Positions 52,410-61,799 of a stretch of DNA of 64,000 bases are shown piece by piece. The notes below the pieces were generated by a model. That model did not search any database. It saw only the letters and a list, made by a program, of their open reading frames with translations, and was not told the DNA's origin. The position numbers were made by a program, and so were the translations under genes. The DNA is from CAYOZN01 sp964408455 (GTDB lineage: Bacteria > Planctomycetota > Phycisphaerae > UBA1845 > UTPLA1). Every line of letters begins with the position of its first letter. Position 1 is the stretch's first letter. The stretch lies in contig CAYOZN010000003.1 in the NCBI GenBank assembly GCA_964408455.1, positions 186,001 through 250,000 of the forward strand, given 5' to 3'.

Positions 52410-54686
52410 ATGTCTGATAACTTCACCGGTTCGTCGCCCGCGAATGCGCCAGTTACATCGTCGCCCGCGAACATCGGTGCCGTGGGCCGTGGCCCTGCCG
52501 TGGACGACTACCCGGCATTCTGCCGCAGCCATCCGTCGCTTGCGCTGTTTCTGGTGAGCCTGTTCGGCCTGTTCGTCGAGCTGATGCTGATTCGCTGGAT
52601 CGGCACGGAGATCCGGATCTTTGCATACCTTCAGAACACGGTGCTGGTCGTGTGCTTTCTTGGCCTCGGCATGGGCTGCTTCAGTTGCCGCAGGCCCGTG
52701 GCCCTGGCCGGCGTGCTGACGCCAATGGTCATCCTGCTGGCACTACTGGCCATTCCCTTCACGCGCAATGGTCTCGCGGGCACAACCGAACTCCTCAGCG
52801 CCCTGTCCGACTTTGTCATCTGGGAAAAGGGAATCGCGGATAATGCGCTGATGGCCATCGGAAAGGTCGGCATCGGCCTGCTGCTGACTTACGTGCTGAT
52901 GTACCTGATCCTGTCCATGTTCGTGCCGATCGGCCGAATGCTCGGGCGGCTGATGGACGATGATCCGCGGACGATCCGGGCGTATTCGATCAACATCGCC
53001 GGCAGCCTGGTCGGCATCTGGCTGTTCGTGCTCGTCAGCGCGCAATACCAGCCGCCGCTCACCTGGATGCTGATCGCGGCGGTGGCTTTGCTGCCATTCG
53101 TTCTCACCACGAAGCTGGCACTGCCGCGCAACCTGGGCACGCTCGCGGCCATCGTGCTGCTGTCCTGGTTCGCCGGTCGCGATGGAAACGCCATCGAGAC
53201 GGTGTGGTCGCCCTATCAGAAGCTGGTGCTCTTCAAGCCCGAGGGCCAGGCGGCCTTCGCCGGCGATTACGCCATATCCGTCAATAACAGTGCATATCAG
53301 GCGATCATCGACCTGTCCGACGAGAAGGTGAAGGCCGATCCCCGGCGCTTCCCGCCCAGTCTCGCGGGCTTGAGCCAGTACGATCTGCCGGCACGCCTGC
53401 ACCCCTCGCCCCATCGCGTGTTGATCGTGGGCGCCGGCAGCGGCAACGACGCGGCCGGCATGCTGCGCAACGGTGCCACGCATGTGACAGCGGTGGAAAT
53501 CGATCCCGCGATCATCTCGTTCGGGCAGCGCTACCATCCCGAAAGGCCGTACACCGACAATCGCGTGACCGTCGTGACGGATGACGCCCGCTCGTTCTTC
53601 GCCACGTCCCGCGAGAAGTTCGACGTGATTGCCTTCGGCCTGCTCGATTCGCACACCATGACGTCGATGACCAATGCGCGGCTGGATCACTACGTGTACA
53701 CGCTGGAGAGCCTTCGCCAGGCGCGAAAGCTGCTCAAGCCCGACGGCATCCTGACGCTGAGCTTTGCGGCGGTGCGGCCTTTCATCGCCGATCGCATGGC
53801 GGTCGCCCTGCGCGACGTTTTTGGTGAAAAGCCTTTTGTATTCAAGGTGCCGACCACGACCTACGGCTGGGGTGGAACGATGTTCGTCTCGGGCAACGTG
53901 GACGGCATGCAGGCCCGTCTGGCGGCCGATCCGCAACTGTCGGACACCATCGGCCACTGGCGGAAAACCAGCCCGGTCGAGCCGTCCTATGCCACTGCGC
54001 CGGCAGTCGACGACTGGCCCTACATCTACCTCGAGTCGCGCCGCGTGCCCGTTCTGTTCTTCCTGCTCGTCGCCATGATGATCCTGCTACTGGTGCACGG
54101 GCAGAAGAAGCTCAACGCGGGACGGCTGGTCGCCGGCTGGTCGCGAGACCACTGGCATTTCTTCTTCATGGGGGCCGCCTTCCTGCTGCTTGAGGTGCAG
54201 AACATCAGCAAGGCCTCGGTCGTGCTGGGCAACACCTGGCAGGTGAACGCCGTCATCATCTCCGGCATTCTGGGCATGATCCTGCTGGCCAATCTGGTAG
54301 CCGCGAGATTCCCGTCGCTATCGATCGGACCGGTGTATCTTGCCCTGTGCCTGACGTGCCTGGGCCTTTACTACCTCGACCTGTCGCGGTTTGCCTTTCT
54401 TCCCTATGCGACGAAGGCCATTGTCCTCGGCGCGCTGACGGCGCTGCCGATGTTCTTCAGCGGCATCATCTTCATCCGTTCCTTTGCCGGCGCTGCAAAC
54501 AAGCACGATGCCCTGGGTGCAAACCTGATCGGCGCCCTGGTTGGCGGCCTGCTTCAGTCGATCACGTTCATCACCGGCCTGAAGGCGTTGCTCCTGATTG
54601 TGGCGGCGCTCTATGCCTGCGCCATGTTCACCCGGCGGCAATCCGCGGACCAGCGCGCAATGTACCCGGCAGTGGAAGGCACCTGA
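52410..54686 (+). CDS. Membrane-embedded spermidine-synthase-like protein
   Basis: 758 residues from ATG 52410 (GAGGTAG upstream). About seven N-terminal helices (ELMLIRWIGTEIRIFAYLQN, typical of this family) are followed by a cytosolic domain with the SAM/dcSAM-type Rossmann motif VLIVGAGSGNDAAGMLRNGA, VEIDPAI and DDARSFFATSREKFD. Six further C-terminal helices follow. These fused membrane-SpeE proteins are common in bacteria and rarely make polyamines; the substrate is unknown. Isolated gene followed by a hairpin. Confidence 0.85.
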   Translation: MSDNFTGSSPANAPVTSSPANIGAVGRGPAVDDYPAFCRSHPSLALFLVSLFGLFVELMLIRWIGTEIRIFAYLQNTVLVVCFLGLGMGCFSCRRPVALAGVLTPMVILLALLAIPFTRNGLAGTTELLSALSDFVIWEKGIADNALMAIGKVGIGLLLTYVLMYLILSMFVPIGRMLGRLMDDDPRTIRAYSINIAGSLVGIWLFVLVSAQYQPPLTWMLIAAVALLPFVLTTKLALPRNLGTLAAIVLLSWFAGRDGNAIETVWSPYQKLVLFKPEGQAAFAGDYAISVNNSAYQAIIDLSDEKVKADPRRFPPSLAGLSQYDLPARLHPSPHRVLIVGAGSGNDAAGMLRNGATHVTAVEIDPAIISFGQRYHPERPYTDNRVTVVTDDARSFFATSREKFDVIAFGLLDSHTMTSMTNARLDHYVYTLESLRQARKLLKPDGILTLSFAAVRPFIADRMAVALRDVFGEKPFVFKVPTTTYGWGGTMFVSGNVDGMQARLAADPQLSDTIGHWRKTSPVEPSYATAPAVDDWPYIYLESRRVPVLFFLLVAMMILLLVHGQKKLNAGRLVAGWSRDHWHFFFMGAAFLLLEVQNISKASVVLGNTWQVNAVIISGILGMILLANLVAARFPSLSIGPVYLALCLTCLGLYYLDLSRFAFLPYATKAIVLGALTALPMFFSGIIFIRSFAGAANKHDALGANLIGALVGGLLQSITFITGLKALLLIVAALYACAMFTRRQSADQRAMYPAVEGT

Positions 54687-54711
54687 ATCAGTTCGCACGG
54701 CAATTCAGAAC

Positions 54712-54731
54712 CCCCGGACGGGAGTCCGGGG
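54712..54731. terminator. GC-rich hairpin between convergent genes
   Basis: CCCCGGAC-GGGA-GTCCGGGG: an 8-bp stem with a tetraloop, 25 nt after the spermidine-synthase-like stop and about 100 nt from the end of the kinase gene. It also resembles a class of dispersed repeat. Confidence 0.55.
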
Positions 54732-54831
54732 CATCGTTTACACACGGTGTGGCGCTGGAAAGCGTAAGGGCATCTCGCGTGCAGCTATCACATGGATTTG
54801 ACGGGATGCCGTTGGAAAGAGTGATGCAGGA

Positions 54832-57426
54832 TCACGGGGCCGCAAGTTTGCCGTTCGCGCGGTCGATGCGCTCGCGCCACTCGGCCACCTGGTCCGGCTT
54901 CTGCCACTGATCGTACAGCGCCAGAATAATGCCGCTGATGCCGTTCTCGACCTGCCGGTGCTCCCCCCACGTCTTTTCAAGAATCTCGAATGCGGCGATG
55001 GCGTGCTCCTCGGCCTCCTCGTGCCGGCTTAATTTCATGTAGTACGAGGCAGCGTAGGCACGCGTCCCGGCCGTGCGCCAGCTTTCGTCGCCGAGGGCCG
55101 CCCGGTGGATGCGGACCGCCTCATCGATGTTGGCGAGGCACTCATCCATCTCGCCGCGTCCGGCGTTGATCGCCGCCAGCTCCATCAGGCAGTCGCCGAT
55201 TCCGGGATGCCCCTCGGGAAGCGTACGTCGCCGCGACTCGAGCACCTCCAGCAGGATCGGCAGCGCCTCGTCCGGCCGGTCCACTGCCCGCAGCATGTTG
55301 GCATAGCTCACCATGATCGACTGCGTGAGGGGATGATCGGCTGAGAGATGCTGCCGCGAAAGCGCCAGCGCCTCGCGGAAAATGGGCTCGGCCTCGGCCT
55401 CGCGCTGATTACAGTCCAGGGCAAAGGCCAGGCTGTTCATGCTGCTGATGGTGTGGTGATGCGTGGGTCCGTGCGTGCTGCGATTGTATTCGAGGATTCG
55501 CTGCGCGTTCTCGACTGTCTTGTCGAACCGGCCGCGCGCGTTGAGGATGGCGTTGTACAGGCGGAACAACTCGACGCTGTCTTCGGTGAGGGGGGCATCG
55601 GCAATATTCAGTCCCTTGGCGGCGATGGCCCCGGTCAGAAGGGTTTGCGCCCTTTCCAGCTCCCCGCGCATCCAGGACACGATTGCCAGCGAAAACGTGG
55701 ATGACACCGTCTCGTCGGCATTCTCCCCGAGTTGTACGAGGCGAAGTTCGCGCGCCGCGCCGAACTGGGCCTCGGCTTCGTTCAGCATTCCCAGCCCCAT
55801 GTAGGTCTCGCCGATGGTGGATCGCACCGACGCCTCGACCAGGGGCTGTTCGCCGAGTTGTTCCTCGATCGAGGCCTCGGCATTCTCCAGCAGATCGACG
55901 ACCTTGACGTCCTTTCCCTTTTTTTCGGGGCTGGCGGAGGCGAGCATGCCGTTTAGAAAGCGGTTCACCGCCTTGAGCTTGGCCGACTCGGCCAGGGCAT
56001 CGGCACGCGCCGTTTCGGCCAGCTTCAACGCCGCGCGCTCGCGCTGGTACAGGGCTGATGCGACGATCGCCGCTCCCGTCACCAGCGTCACGAACGACAG
56101 TGCCGCAGCGGTGGCAAGTCGATGCCGGCGGACGACCTTGCGCACCACGTACCACGCGCTGTCGCCACGGGCCGCTACCGGCTCTCCCGCCAGCCAGCGC
56201 CGCAGATCGTCGCGCAGTTCACCCGCCGACTGGTAGCGCCGCACGGCGTCCTTCGCCAGGCACTTAAGTACGATGTTTTCGAGGTCGGCATCCAGCTCGC
56301 TCCGGATGTTGCGGGGACGCGCCGGTTCTGTTCGCGCGATGTGATCGGCCACCACACGCCAGTTGCCGTCCACCGGGTACGGAAAGCGGCCCGTCAGCAC
56401 CTGGAACAGAATGACGCCCAGGGAATAGACGTCGCTGCGGACATCGAGCAGCTCGGCCGCGCCGCCCGCCTGCTCGGGACTCGCCCACGGCAGCGAGCCG
56501 ACGAACTGCCCCTCGGCCGTCATGGTGAGCTGCGTAAGCTCGCCGGCCGCCAGGATCTTGGCGAGCCCAAAGTCGAGGACGTGCGGCTCGCCGGCATCGT
56601 CCACCAGGATGTTGCCCGGCTTCAGATCGCGATGAATGATTCCACGCAGGTGTGCCGCATTGACGGCGTCGCAGATCTTCACGAAGCGCGCGACCGCCGC
56701 CCGGACATCCCGCGCCGCGGCAGCAGGCGCGCCAGCAACCGTCGGCCTCCCCGCCATCCGCACCGCATCAAACAGGTGCAGCGGCTGGCCGTCGATCAGG
56801 TCCATGACCAGAAAGTGCCGCCCGGCGACTGAGCCGCTGTCGTGCACCGAGACCAGATTTGGGTGTTTCAATAATCCGAGGATCAGAATTTCCCGCTCGA
56901 ATCGGGCCAGATCGCGTGCCTGCGGCGCCTGGCTTTCATGCAGTACCTTCACCGCGACGGCCCGGCTGGTGGATTTTTGAAGCGCCTCGTAGACCACGCC
57001 CTGTCCGCCGCGATGAATCTCCCGGGTGATGGCGTAGCCGCGAAATTCCAGCAACGCTGCAATATTCGATGCGTCGGGAATGGCCGGTTCCGGCAAGCCC
57101 GATTCGCCCGGTGTAAACGCTGCATCCCATCGCGCTCCCCTACGCGCCGCATCCGTCAGCGAAACTTCACGCCCGGCAAGCCCCTCGCGGGCGCTCGACG
57201 GAGACTCGGCCGCACGACGGGCGCGCTCCATCATGGCCAATAGCGCCAGCTCTTCTCCCAGTTCGGGCATCAGCTCCGAATGCATGGCCGTGACCGAGTC
57301 ATCCGGCAACCGTTCGCCCGCGGCCCGGCGGGACATGCAGTCCTCAACGATCCGCCGAATCCGCGCGGCGCGCCGCTGAGAGTCGTGGAGCGAGACATTC
57401 GACGATGGATCGTGTCCGGGCTGCAT
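54832..57426 (-). CDS. Ser/Thr protein kinase with transmembrane helix and C-terminal TPRs
   Basis: 864 residues from the ATG ending at 57426. After a 130-residue helical N-terminus comes a Hanks-type kinase: glycine loop HRGGQGVVYEAL, K160, catalytic HRDLKPGN with D267, DFG at 285-287 and SPEQAGG. One TM helix (437-459) precedes a large tetratricopeptide region (about 500-850) with repeats such as GETYMGLGMLNEAEAQFGAA. This architecture is typical of planctomycete kinases. An ECF sigma factor gene lies 74 bp upstream on the same strand, so they likely form a signalling pair. Confidence 0.93.
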   Translation of the reverse strand: MQPGHDPSSNVSLHDSQRRAARIRRIVEDCMSRRAAGERLPDDSVTAMHSELMPELGEELALLAMMERARRAAESPSSAREGLAGREVSLTDAARRGARWDAAFTPGESGLPEPAIPDASNIAALLEFRGYAITREIHRGGQGVVYEALQKSTSRAVAVKVLHESQAPQARDLARFEREILILGLLKHPNLVSVHDSGSVAGRHFLVMDLIDGQPLHLFDAVRMAGRPTVAGAPAAAARDVRAAVARFVKICDAVNAAHLRGIIHRDLKPGNILVDDAGEPHVLDFGLAKILAAGELTQLTMTAEGQFVGSLPWASPEQAGGAAELLDVRSDVYSLGVILFQVLTGRFPYPVDGNWRVVADHIARTEPARPRNIRSELDADLENIVLKCLAKDAVRRYQSAGELRDDLRRWLAGEPVAARGDSAWYVVRKVVRRHRLATAAALSFVTLVTGAAIVASALYQRERAALKLAETARADALAESAKLKAVNRFLNGMLASASPEKKGKDVKVVDLLENAEASIEEQLGEQPLVEASVRSTIGETYMGLGMLNEAEAQFGAARELRLVQLGENADETVSSTFSLAIVSWMRGELERAQTLLTGAIAAKGLNIADAPLTEDSVELFRLYNAILNARGRFDKTVENAQRILEYNRSTHGPTHHHTISSMNSLAFALDCNQREAEAEPIFREALALSRQHLSADHPLTQSIMVSYANMLRAVDRPDEALPILLEVLESRRRTLPEGHPGIGDCLMELAAINAGRGEMDECLANIDEAVRIHRAALGDESWRTAGTRAYAASYYMKLSRHEEAEEHAIAAFEILEKTWGEHRQVENGISGIILALYDQWQKPDQVAEWRERIDRANGKLAAP

Positions 57427-57500
57427 GGCGAAAGAACCTGGCTTGGGGGCTGAATTGGACGCCGCTGTCTTAACAGCGTATTCCGCCGGCCGCGCCTCCC

Positions 57501-58139
57501 CTATCCCGTGGAAAAAAATCGCGAACCATCGCCCAGGGCCTCCCGAAGCCGTTGCAGGCCCCGACTGCACAGCTTGTGGACCGCCCGCTCGGTGCGCTCC
57601 ATGCGGGCGGCCGTGTCTGCGACCGACAGCCCCTCGATATATCGCAGCCGAATGGCGTCCCGATATTCGGGCTTGAGCGTCCCGATGGCGTTCCGGACGG
57701 CCCCGGCGGCCTCGTGCCCGGCCGCCGAACGGCTCGGCGTGCGCTCACTGACGTAAACAAGGTCGAGCAGGGCAAGCATCGCACTCTGCTCCGCGGTCGG
57801 CGAGGCCTCGACCGGGGCGCGGCCGCCGCCGCGCTTGGCGGCACGATGAGCCCGCACGGCGTCCAGCACGCGATGATCGGCGATCGTGCACAGCCAGCGG
57901 AAAAACGCATTGTCGCTGTCCGGACGAAAGCTGCCGATGCCGCGATAGACTTCGGCGTATGTCTCCTGGAGGATGTCATCCGCCGCCACGGTCACCGCGA
58001 GCGTCGGCGGAATCTTGTTCGTGACCACTGCCACCAGCGCCTTGTGGTGCGCGAGGATGAGCCTCTCCAGCGCGAGCGGTTCGCCCGCGATGGCACGCTC
58101 CAGGAGTTGGCTGTCCGGGGAATTGTCAGATTCGGCCAT
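57501..58139 (-). CDS. ECF-type RNA polymerase sigma factor
   Basis: 212 residues. Sigma-2 region near 15-95 includes DDILQETYAEVYRGIGSF; sigma-4 near 150-205 has LKPEYRDAIRLRYIEGLSVA then the helix-turn-helix. It belongs to the group of ECF factors found with Ser/Thr kinases in planctomycetes (no anti-sigma gene nearby). It directs transcription of an unknown regulon; activity may be controlled by the adjacent kinase through phosphorylation, which is inference. Confidence 0.92.
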   Translation of the reverse strand: MAESDNSPDSQLLERAIAGEPLALERLILAHHKALVAVVTNKIPPTLAVTVAADDILQETYAEVYRGIGSFRPDSDNAFFRWLCTIADHRVLDAVRAHRAAKRGGGRAPVEASPTAEQSAMLALLDLVYVSERTPSRSAAGHEAAGAVRNAIGTLKPEYRDAIRLRYIEGLSVADTAARMERTERAVHKLCSRGLQRLREALGDGSRFFSTG

Positions 58140-58325
58140 GAACGATGCCCGCGAACCGATGAATGGCTCTGCGCCGGCGGATTATACCGCATCGGCAACC
58201 CATAAGTGACATCCTCCCAACGGCAGGACGGCCGTGGCGATTACACCGGCTGTTATCCGGCACAAGTGGGCGGTATGCTGCTCTCTTCGAAACTGGAATG
58301 CTCGGCTTATTTGCGGCCCTTGCCG

Positions 58326-59033
58326 ATGAACACACATCTCGAATTCGACCGTACGCTTCGCATTGCCATCGTCAGGCACATCGTCGACAAGGGCCACGCG
58401 CCGGACGCGCATGGTCTTGCGGCCATGTACGACTGCACCGTCGAACAGGTCGAAGCGTCCCTGGCGCGCCTTCACGAACATCACGGCCTGGTCCTGCATC
58501 CGCATTCCCATCGCGTCTGGCTGGCGCACCCATTCTCGACGGCACCGACCCACTTCTACGTCGAGCGGATTGCCGGCCCGGAGGGCTCGACATCGCACGG
58601 CTGGTGGGCCAACTGCGCGAAGTGCGCCCTGGGAATCGCGGCCATCGTCGGCGGCGATGTCGTCATTTCCACGCGCCTGGGCGCCGAGCGCGAGCCCCTC
58701 GATTTGCGCGTCGAGAACGGCCGGCCGCAGGAGGAAGAGTTGCTCATGCACGTCGCGGTGCCGGTCGCGCACTGGTGGGATAACGTCTGCTACACGTGCG
58801 CCACCATCCTTTTCTTCCGCAACGAAGCGCAAGTGAGCGCCTGGTCGGCGAACCACGGCATCAGCCGCGGCGCGATCATGAGCCTTGCAACAGCATGGGA
58901 ACTTGCGCGGCAGTGGTATGGCGCCACGCTGACTCCAGATTGGCGGCGGAAAACGCCGTTGGAGGCGTCGCAACTATTTCAACAGCTCAATCTCACCGGA
59001 GACTTCTGGCACGTACCCGAACATTGGCGATAG
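58326..59033 (+). CDS. Alkylmercury-lyase-family (MerB-like) protein
   Basis: 235 residues from ATG 58326; an upstream ATG 58275 would add 17. It has a winged-helix-like N-terminus (VEQVEASLARLHEHHGLVLH). The MerB core follows: C97 in WWANCAKCALG and C155/C158 in DNVCYTCATILFFRN. In characterised MerB the residues are C96, D99 and C159. Here D99 is replaced by Cys (C100), so cleavage chemistry could differ, and many family members have no mercury role. No mer genes adjoin. Metal binding seems likely. Confidence 0.8.
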   Translation: MNTHLEFDRTLRIAIVRHIVDKGHAPDAHGLAAMYDCTVEQVEASLARLHEHHGLVLHPHSHRVWLAHPFSTAPTHFYVERIAGPEGSTSHGWWANCAKCALGIAAIVGGDVVISTRLGAEREPLDLRVENGRPQEEELLMHVAVPVAHWWDNVCYTCATILFFRNEAQVSAWSANHGISRGAIMSLATAWELARQWYGATLTPDWRRKTPLEASQLFQQLNLTGDFWHVPEHWR

Positions 59034-59171
59034 CTGATCGATCGATGCACTCGGTTCGTGGATGATCGCCCGAGCCGGCGCACTGTCGGCGAGCAAATGG
59101 CTCAGCCGGTGATCAGGCGGGCATTCGCACGATTTCCGCGTTGTGCGCGGCCGCTTTCGCGCAAAATGCCG

Positions 59172-60263
59172 TCACTCGGGCTTGTATAGTAGCCCGGCGG
59201 CGCGGGTGAACGTCGACTCATCAAATCCGAGGGCCTGTTTCAGACGCAGGTCCTGCTCGATCCAGGAGGGTAGCGCGGCAATGCGCCGGCGCTCGCGTCG
59301 GCGCACGCGCAGCATAAAGGGCGCCAGCATCACGGGGATGGGGTAATCGCTGCCCCAGACGATCTTCCGGTGCAGGGCCTTGCGCCGGGCGAGTTCGCGC
59401 AGCCAGCGGGTTCGGCCGAAGGCCGCCAGGGCCGAGTTGTCGCCGTAGAGGGGCGCATCGCGAAATTCGCCCGCCAGGGCATCGACGAAGATGTTGAAGC
59501 CGTTGCGGTTCTGCCAGGGGAAGGACGGCGTCGCCATATGGGCCACAATGACGGTGGGCATGGCGTGCTCGCGGCGCAGGCGGCGAAGCGTGTCGAGCAT
59601 GGGGCCGGGGTGCTCGAATTCGAGGTGCTGTCGGGAGAGCGACATTTCGCCGCCATAGTGAATCAGCATCGGCACTTTCAATTCGGCCGCCTTGCGCAGG
59701 AAGGCCATCGTGCGCGGGTCCTCGGCGCGGATGTTCTGGTGAATGGGCAGCCATTTGATCAGCGCCGCCCCGCCGGCGACCACTTCCTCCAGCAGGGCGC
59801 AGGCATCGCGATCGCCGTCGCGTCGATAGGGATGAATGGAGGCGCCGAACAGAAAGCGATCAGCGTGCATTGCACACTGGGCGCGCACGAAGCTGTTGGA
59901 GGCGTACAGGTCGGTGCCATATCGCTGACCCTTTTCGGCGGGGCCGAGCGGCCGACCTGCATCGTCGTGATACTCGTCAAATGCCAGCAGCACCAGGCGG
60001 TCGATCCCGCTGCAATCGAACCAGTGGCGGCGGTTTACATCGGCTATCGCAGAATCGAGCGCCTCGCCCGCGGGAAGCTTTGGATCGACGCCGAGCCAGC
60101 GCTTGACGAAGAACCAGGCGGGCCGGGCCAGCATGCGCGGAGAGAAATAGCTGTCGAGGCCGCGGGCGCCCTGTGCTCCCTCCGGCTCGAACGAAAAACG
60201 GGGCAACGACGCGTCGGCGCGCCTGGCGGAAAAACCGATGTGACAGTGTACGTCGATCACCAT
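59172..60263 (-). CDS. Amidohydrolase-2 family protein
   Basis: 363 residues, a TIM-barrel metal hydrolase. HxH is at 6-8 (VIDVHCHIG), K in LIKWLPIHQN, His in MLIHYGGE and VIVAHMATPS, and Asp in VWGSDYPIP, the PF04909 set. Substrates in the group range from ACMS to dihydroxybenzoates. It is divergent by 42 bp from a GMC oxidoreductase gene, suggesting a shared regulatory region and a common catabolic or biosynthetic pathway. Confidence 0.88.
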   Translation of the reverse strand: MVIDVHCHIGFSARRADASLPRFSFEPEGAQGARGLDSYFSPRMLARPAWFFVKRWLGVDPKLPAGEALDSAIADVNRRHWFDCSGIDRLVLLAFDEYHDDAGRPLGPAEKGQRYGTDLYASNSFVRAQCAMHADRFLFGASIHPYRRDGDRDACALLEEVVAGGAALIKWLPIHQNIRAEDPRTMAFLRKAAELKVPMLIHYGGEMSLSRQHLEFEHPGPMLDTLRRLRREHAMPTVIVAHMATPSFPWQNRNGFNIFVDALAGEFRDAPLYGDNSALAAFGRTRWLRELARRKALHRKIVWGSDYPIPVMLAPFMLRVRRRERRRIAALPSWIEQDLRLKQALGFDESTFTRAAGLLYKPE

Positions 60264-60305
60264 GCCAGCGTGCCGTCCCTCTGAAAACGGAGTATAACCT
60301 CACCT

Positions 60306-61799
60306 GTGCGGCTGGGCGCATCAGGGTTTCACCTGACGCCCCGCGCGCATCAGGACCAGCTCGGCGTGGATTTTGACGCGGATGTCATCGTCATCGGTTC
60401 GGGTTTCGGCGGTTCGGTCTGTGCCCTTCGCGCCGCCGAGGCGGGCCTCCGCACCCTCGTGCTGGAGCGAGGACCGCGCGTCGATGCCGATCTGCTGGAG
60501 GGCATTGGCTCCGGCCGCGCACCGCTCTTTCATCGCCGCGGCACGCCGGGCATCGCCGAATTGCACCTGCGCAGTGGCCTGGCGGCACTGACCGGCAGCG
60601 GTGTCGGCGGCGGCTCGAACCTCTATACCGCGGTAACTCTCCCCGCCCCTGCCGAAGTATTTACGGACGCATGGCCGGTGGCGATTCGCGCGACGCGTCT
60701 GGCCCGCGAGTACGAGAAGGTCGCTGCCGCGATTTGCCCCGCCCCGCTCGAGCGGGTTCCCGCTCGAACGACGGTGTTGGAGGACGTCGCTCCGCAGCTT
60801 GGCGGGAAGTTTGTGAGGCTGCCGCTCGCGATCCGCGAGTGCCCCGATGCGTCCAGCTGCTCCGTGCCGCCGGCAATGGCCGGCGTTCGACGCGAGCTGG
60901 CCCATTGGCTTGCCGGCGGTCGGGCCACGCGCAAGCGCACGCTGGTAGAGACATACCTCGCCGGGGCGATAAACTCGGGTGCAACCATTCGCCCGCTGCA
61001 CGAAGTACGCCGCTGCATGCCCGAACGCGGCGGCTTTCGCGTCGTTTGTCGTCGAGTCGCCGCAAATCTCACTTGGCAGGAAGAAACGCTGAGTGCACGC
61101 CGGGTGGTGCTTGCCGCCGGCACCTTGAACACGGTCCGACTGCTGTTCTCCTGGCGGGACCAGCACGGCGCCATGGCGCGACTAAGCCCGCGATTAGGTC
61201 ACAATTTTTCGCTCAACGGGGACTATGCCGGGCTGTTGCTCGCGCCGCGCGAGCCCGAATTGGCCGATTGCGGTCCACCGGTCACCGGTTGGCTGGACTT
61301 CTGGGCGTCGGATCGATTGTTCCTGATGGACTGCGGCCTGTGGCCCTTGGCAGCGCCGCTGGCGGGGGCAGGCTCGCGTCCCACGCTGGCATGGGCAATC
61401 GGCGTCATGGGTTACGACGGGCTGTCGGGCCAGCTTGTGTGCAACTGGCGCGGGCGCCTGGCGCACCGGTTCGACGCGACCGCTGCGATCCCGTTCGGGC
61501 AACGGCGGCTGCAACGGCTGAAGGAACTCGCGGAGGCGCTGAAGGCCCGGCTGCTGGTGCCGCCGGTGAGCCTGGTGCGGCGATTCCCGATCACGGTGCA
61601 TCCGCTCGGCGGCGCGTGCATGGCGGTTGACGCGGCACACGGTGTGGTGGACGAAGGCGGACAGGTCTTCGGATGCGACGGGTTGTTCGTGGCGGACGGC
61701 AGCGTGCTGCCGACTGCCACCGGCGTAGCGCCGTCGATGACCATCGCGGCGCTGGCGGAGCGCATCGCGGTGCGGCTGGTGGATTCATGCCGGAGCTGA
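60306..61799 (+). CDS. GMC-family FAD oxidoreductase (cholesterol-oxidase-like)
   Basis: 497 residues starting with GTG 60306; no better start is visible. The FAD fold is DVIVIGSGFGGSVCALRAAE (27-47). The substrate side has LTGSGVGGGSNLYTAVTLP, a cholesterol-oxidase-like block. The C-terminus has VHPLGGACM and FVADGSVLPTATGVAPSMT. Oxidises an alcohol to a ketone or aldehyde with O2 or another acceptor. The last 13 nt overlap the next gene. Confidence 0.87.
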   Translation: MRLGASGFHLTPRAHQDQLGVDFDADVIVIGSGFGGSVCALRAAEAGLRTLVLERGPRVDADLLEGIGSGRAPLFHRRGTPGIAELHLRSGLAALTGSGVGGGSNLYTAVTLPAPAEVFTDAWPVAIRATRLAREYEKVAAAICPAPLERVPARTTVLEDVAPQLGGKFVRLPLAIRECPDASSCSVPPAMAGVRRELAHWLAGGRATRKRTLVETYLAGAINSGATIRPLHEVRRCMPERGGFRVVCRRVAANLTWQEETLSARRVVLAAGTLNTVRLLFSWRDQHGAMARLSPRLGHNFSLNGDYAGLLLAPREPELADCGPPVTGWLDFWASDRLFLMDCGLWPLAAPLAGAGSRPTLAWAIGVMGYDGLSGQLVCNWRGRLAHRFDATAAIPFGQRRLQRLKELAEALKARLLVPPVSLVRRFPITVHPLGGACMAVDAAHGVVDEGGQVFGCDGLFVADGSVLPTATGVAPSMTIAALAERIAVRLVDSCRS

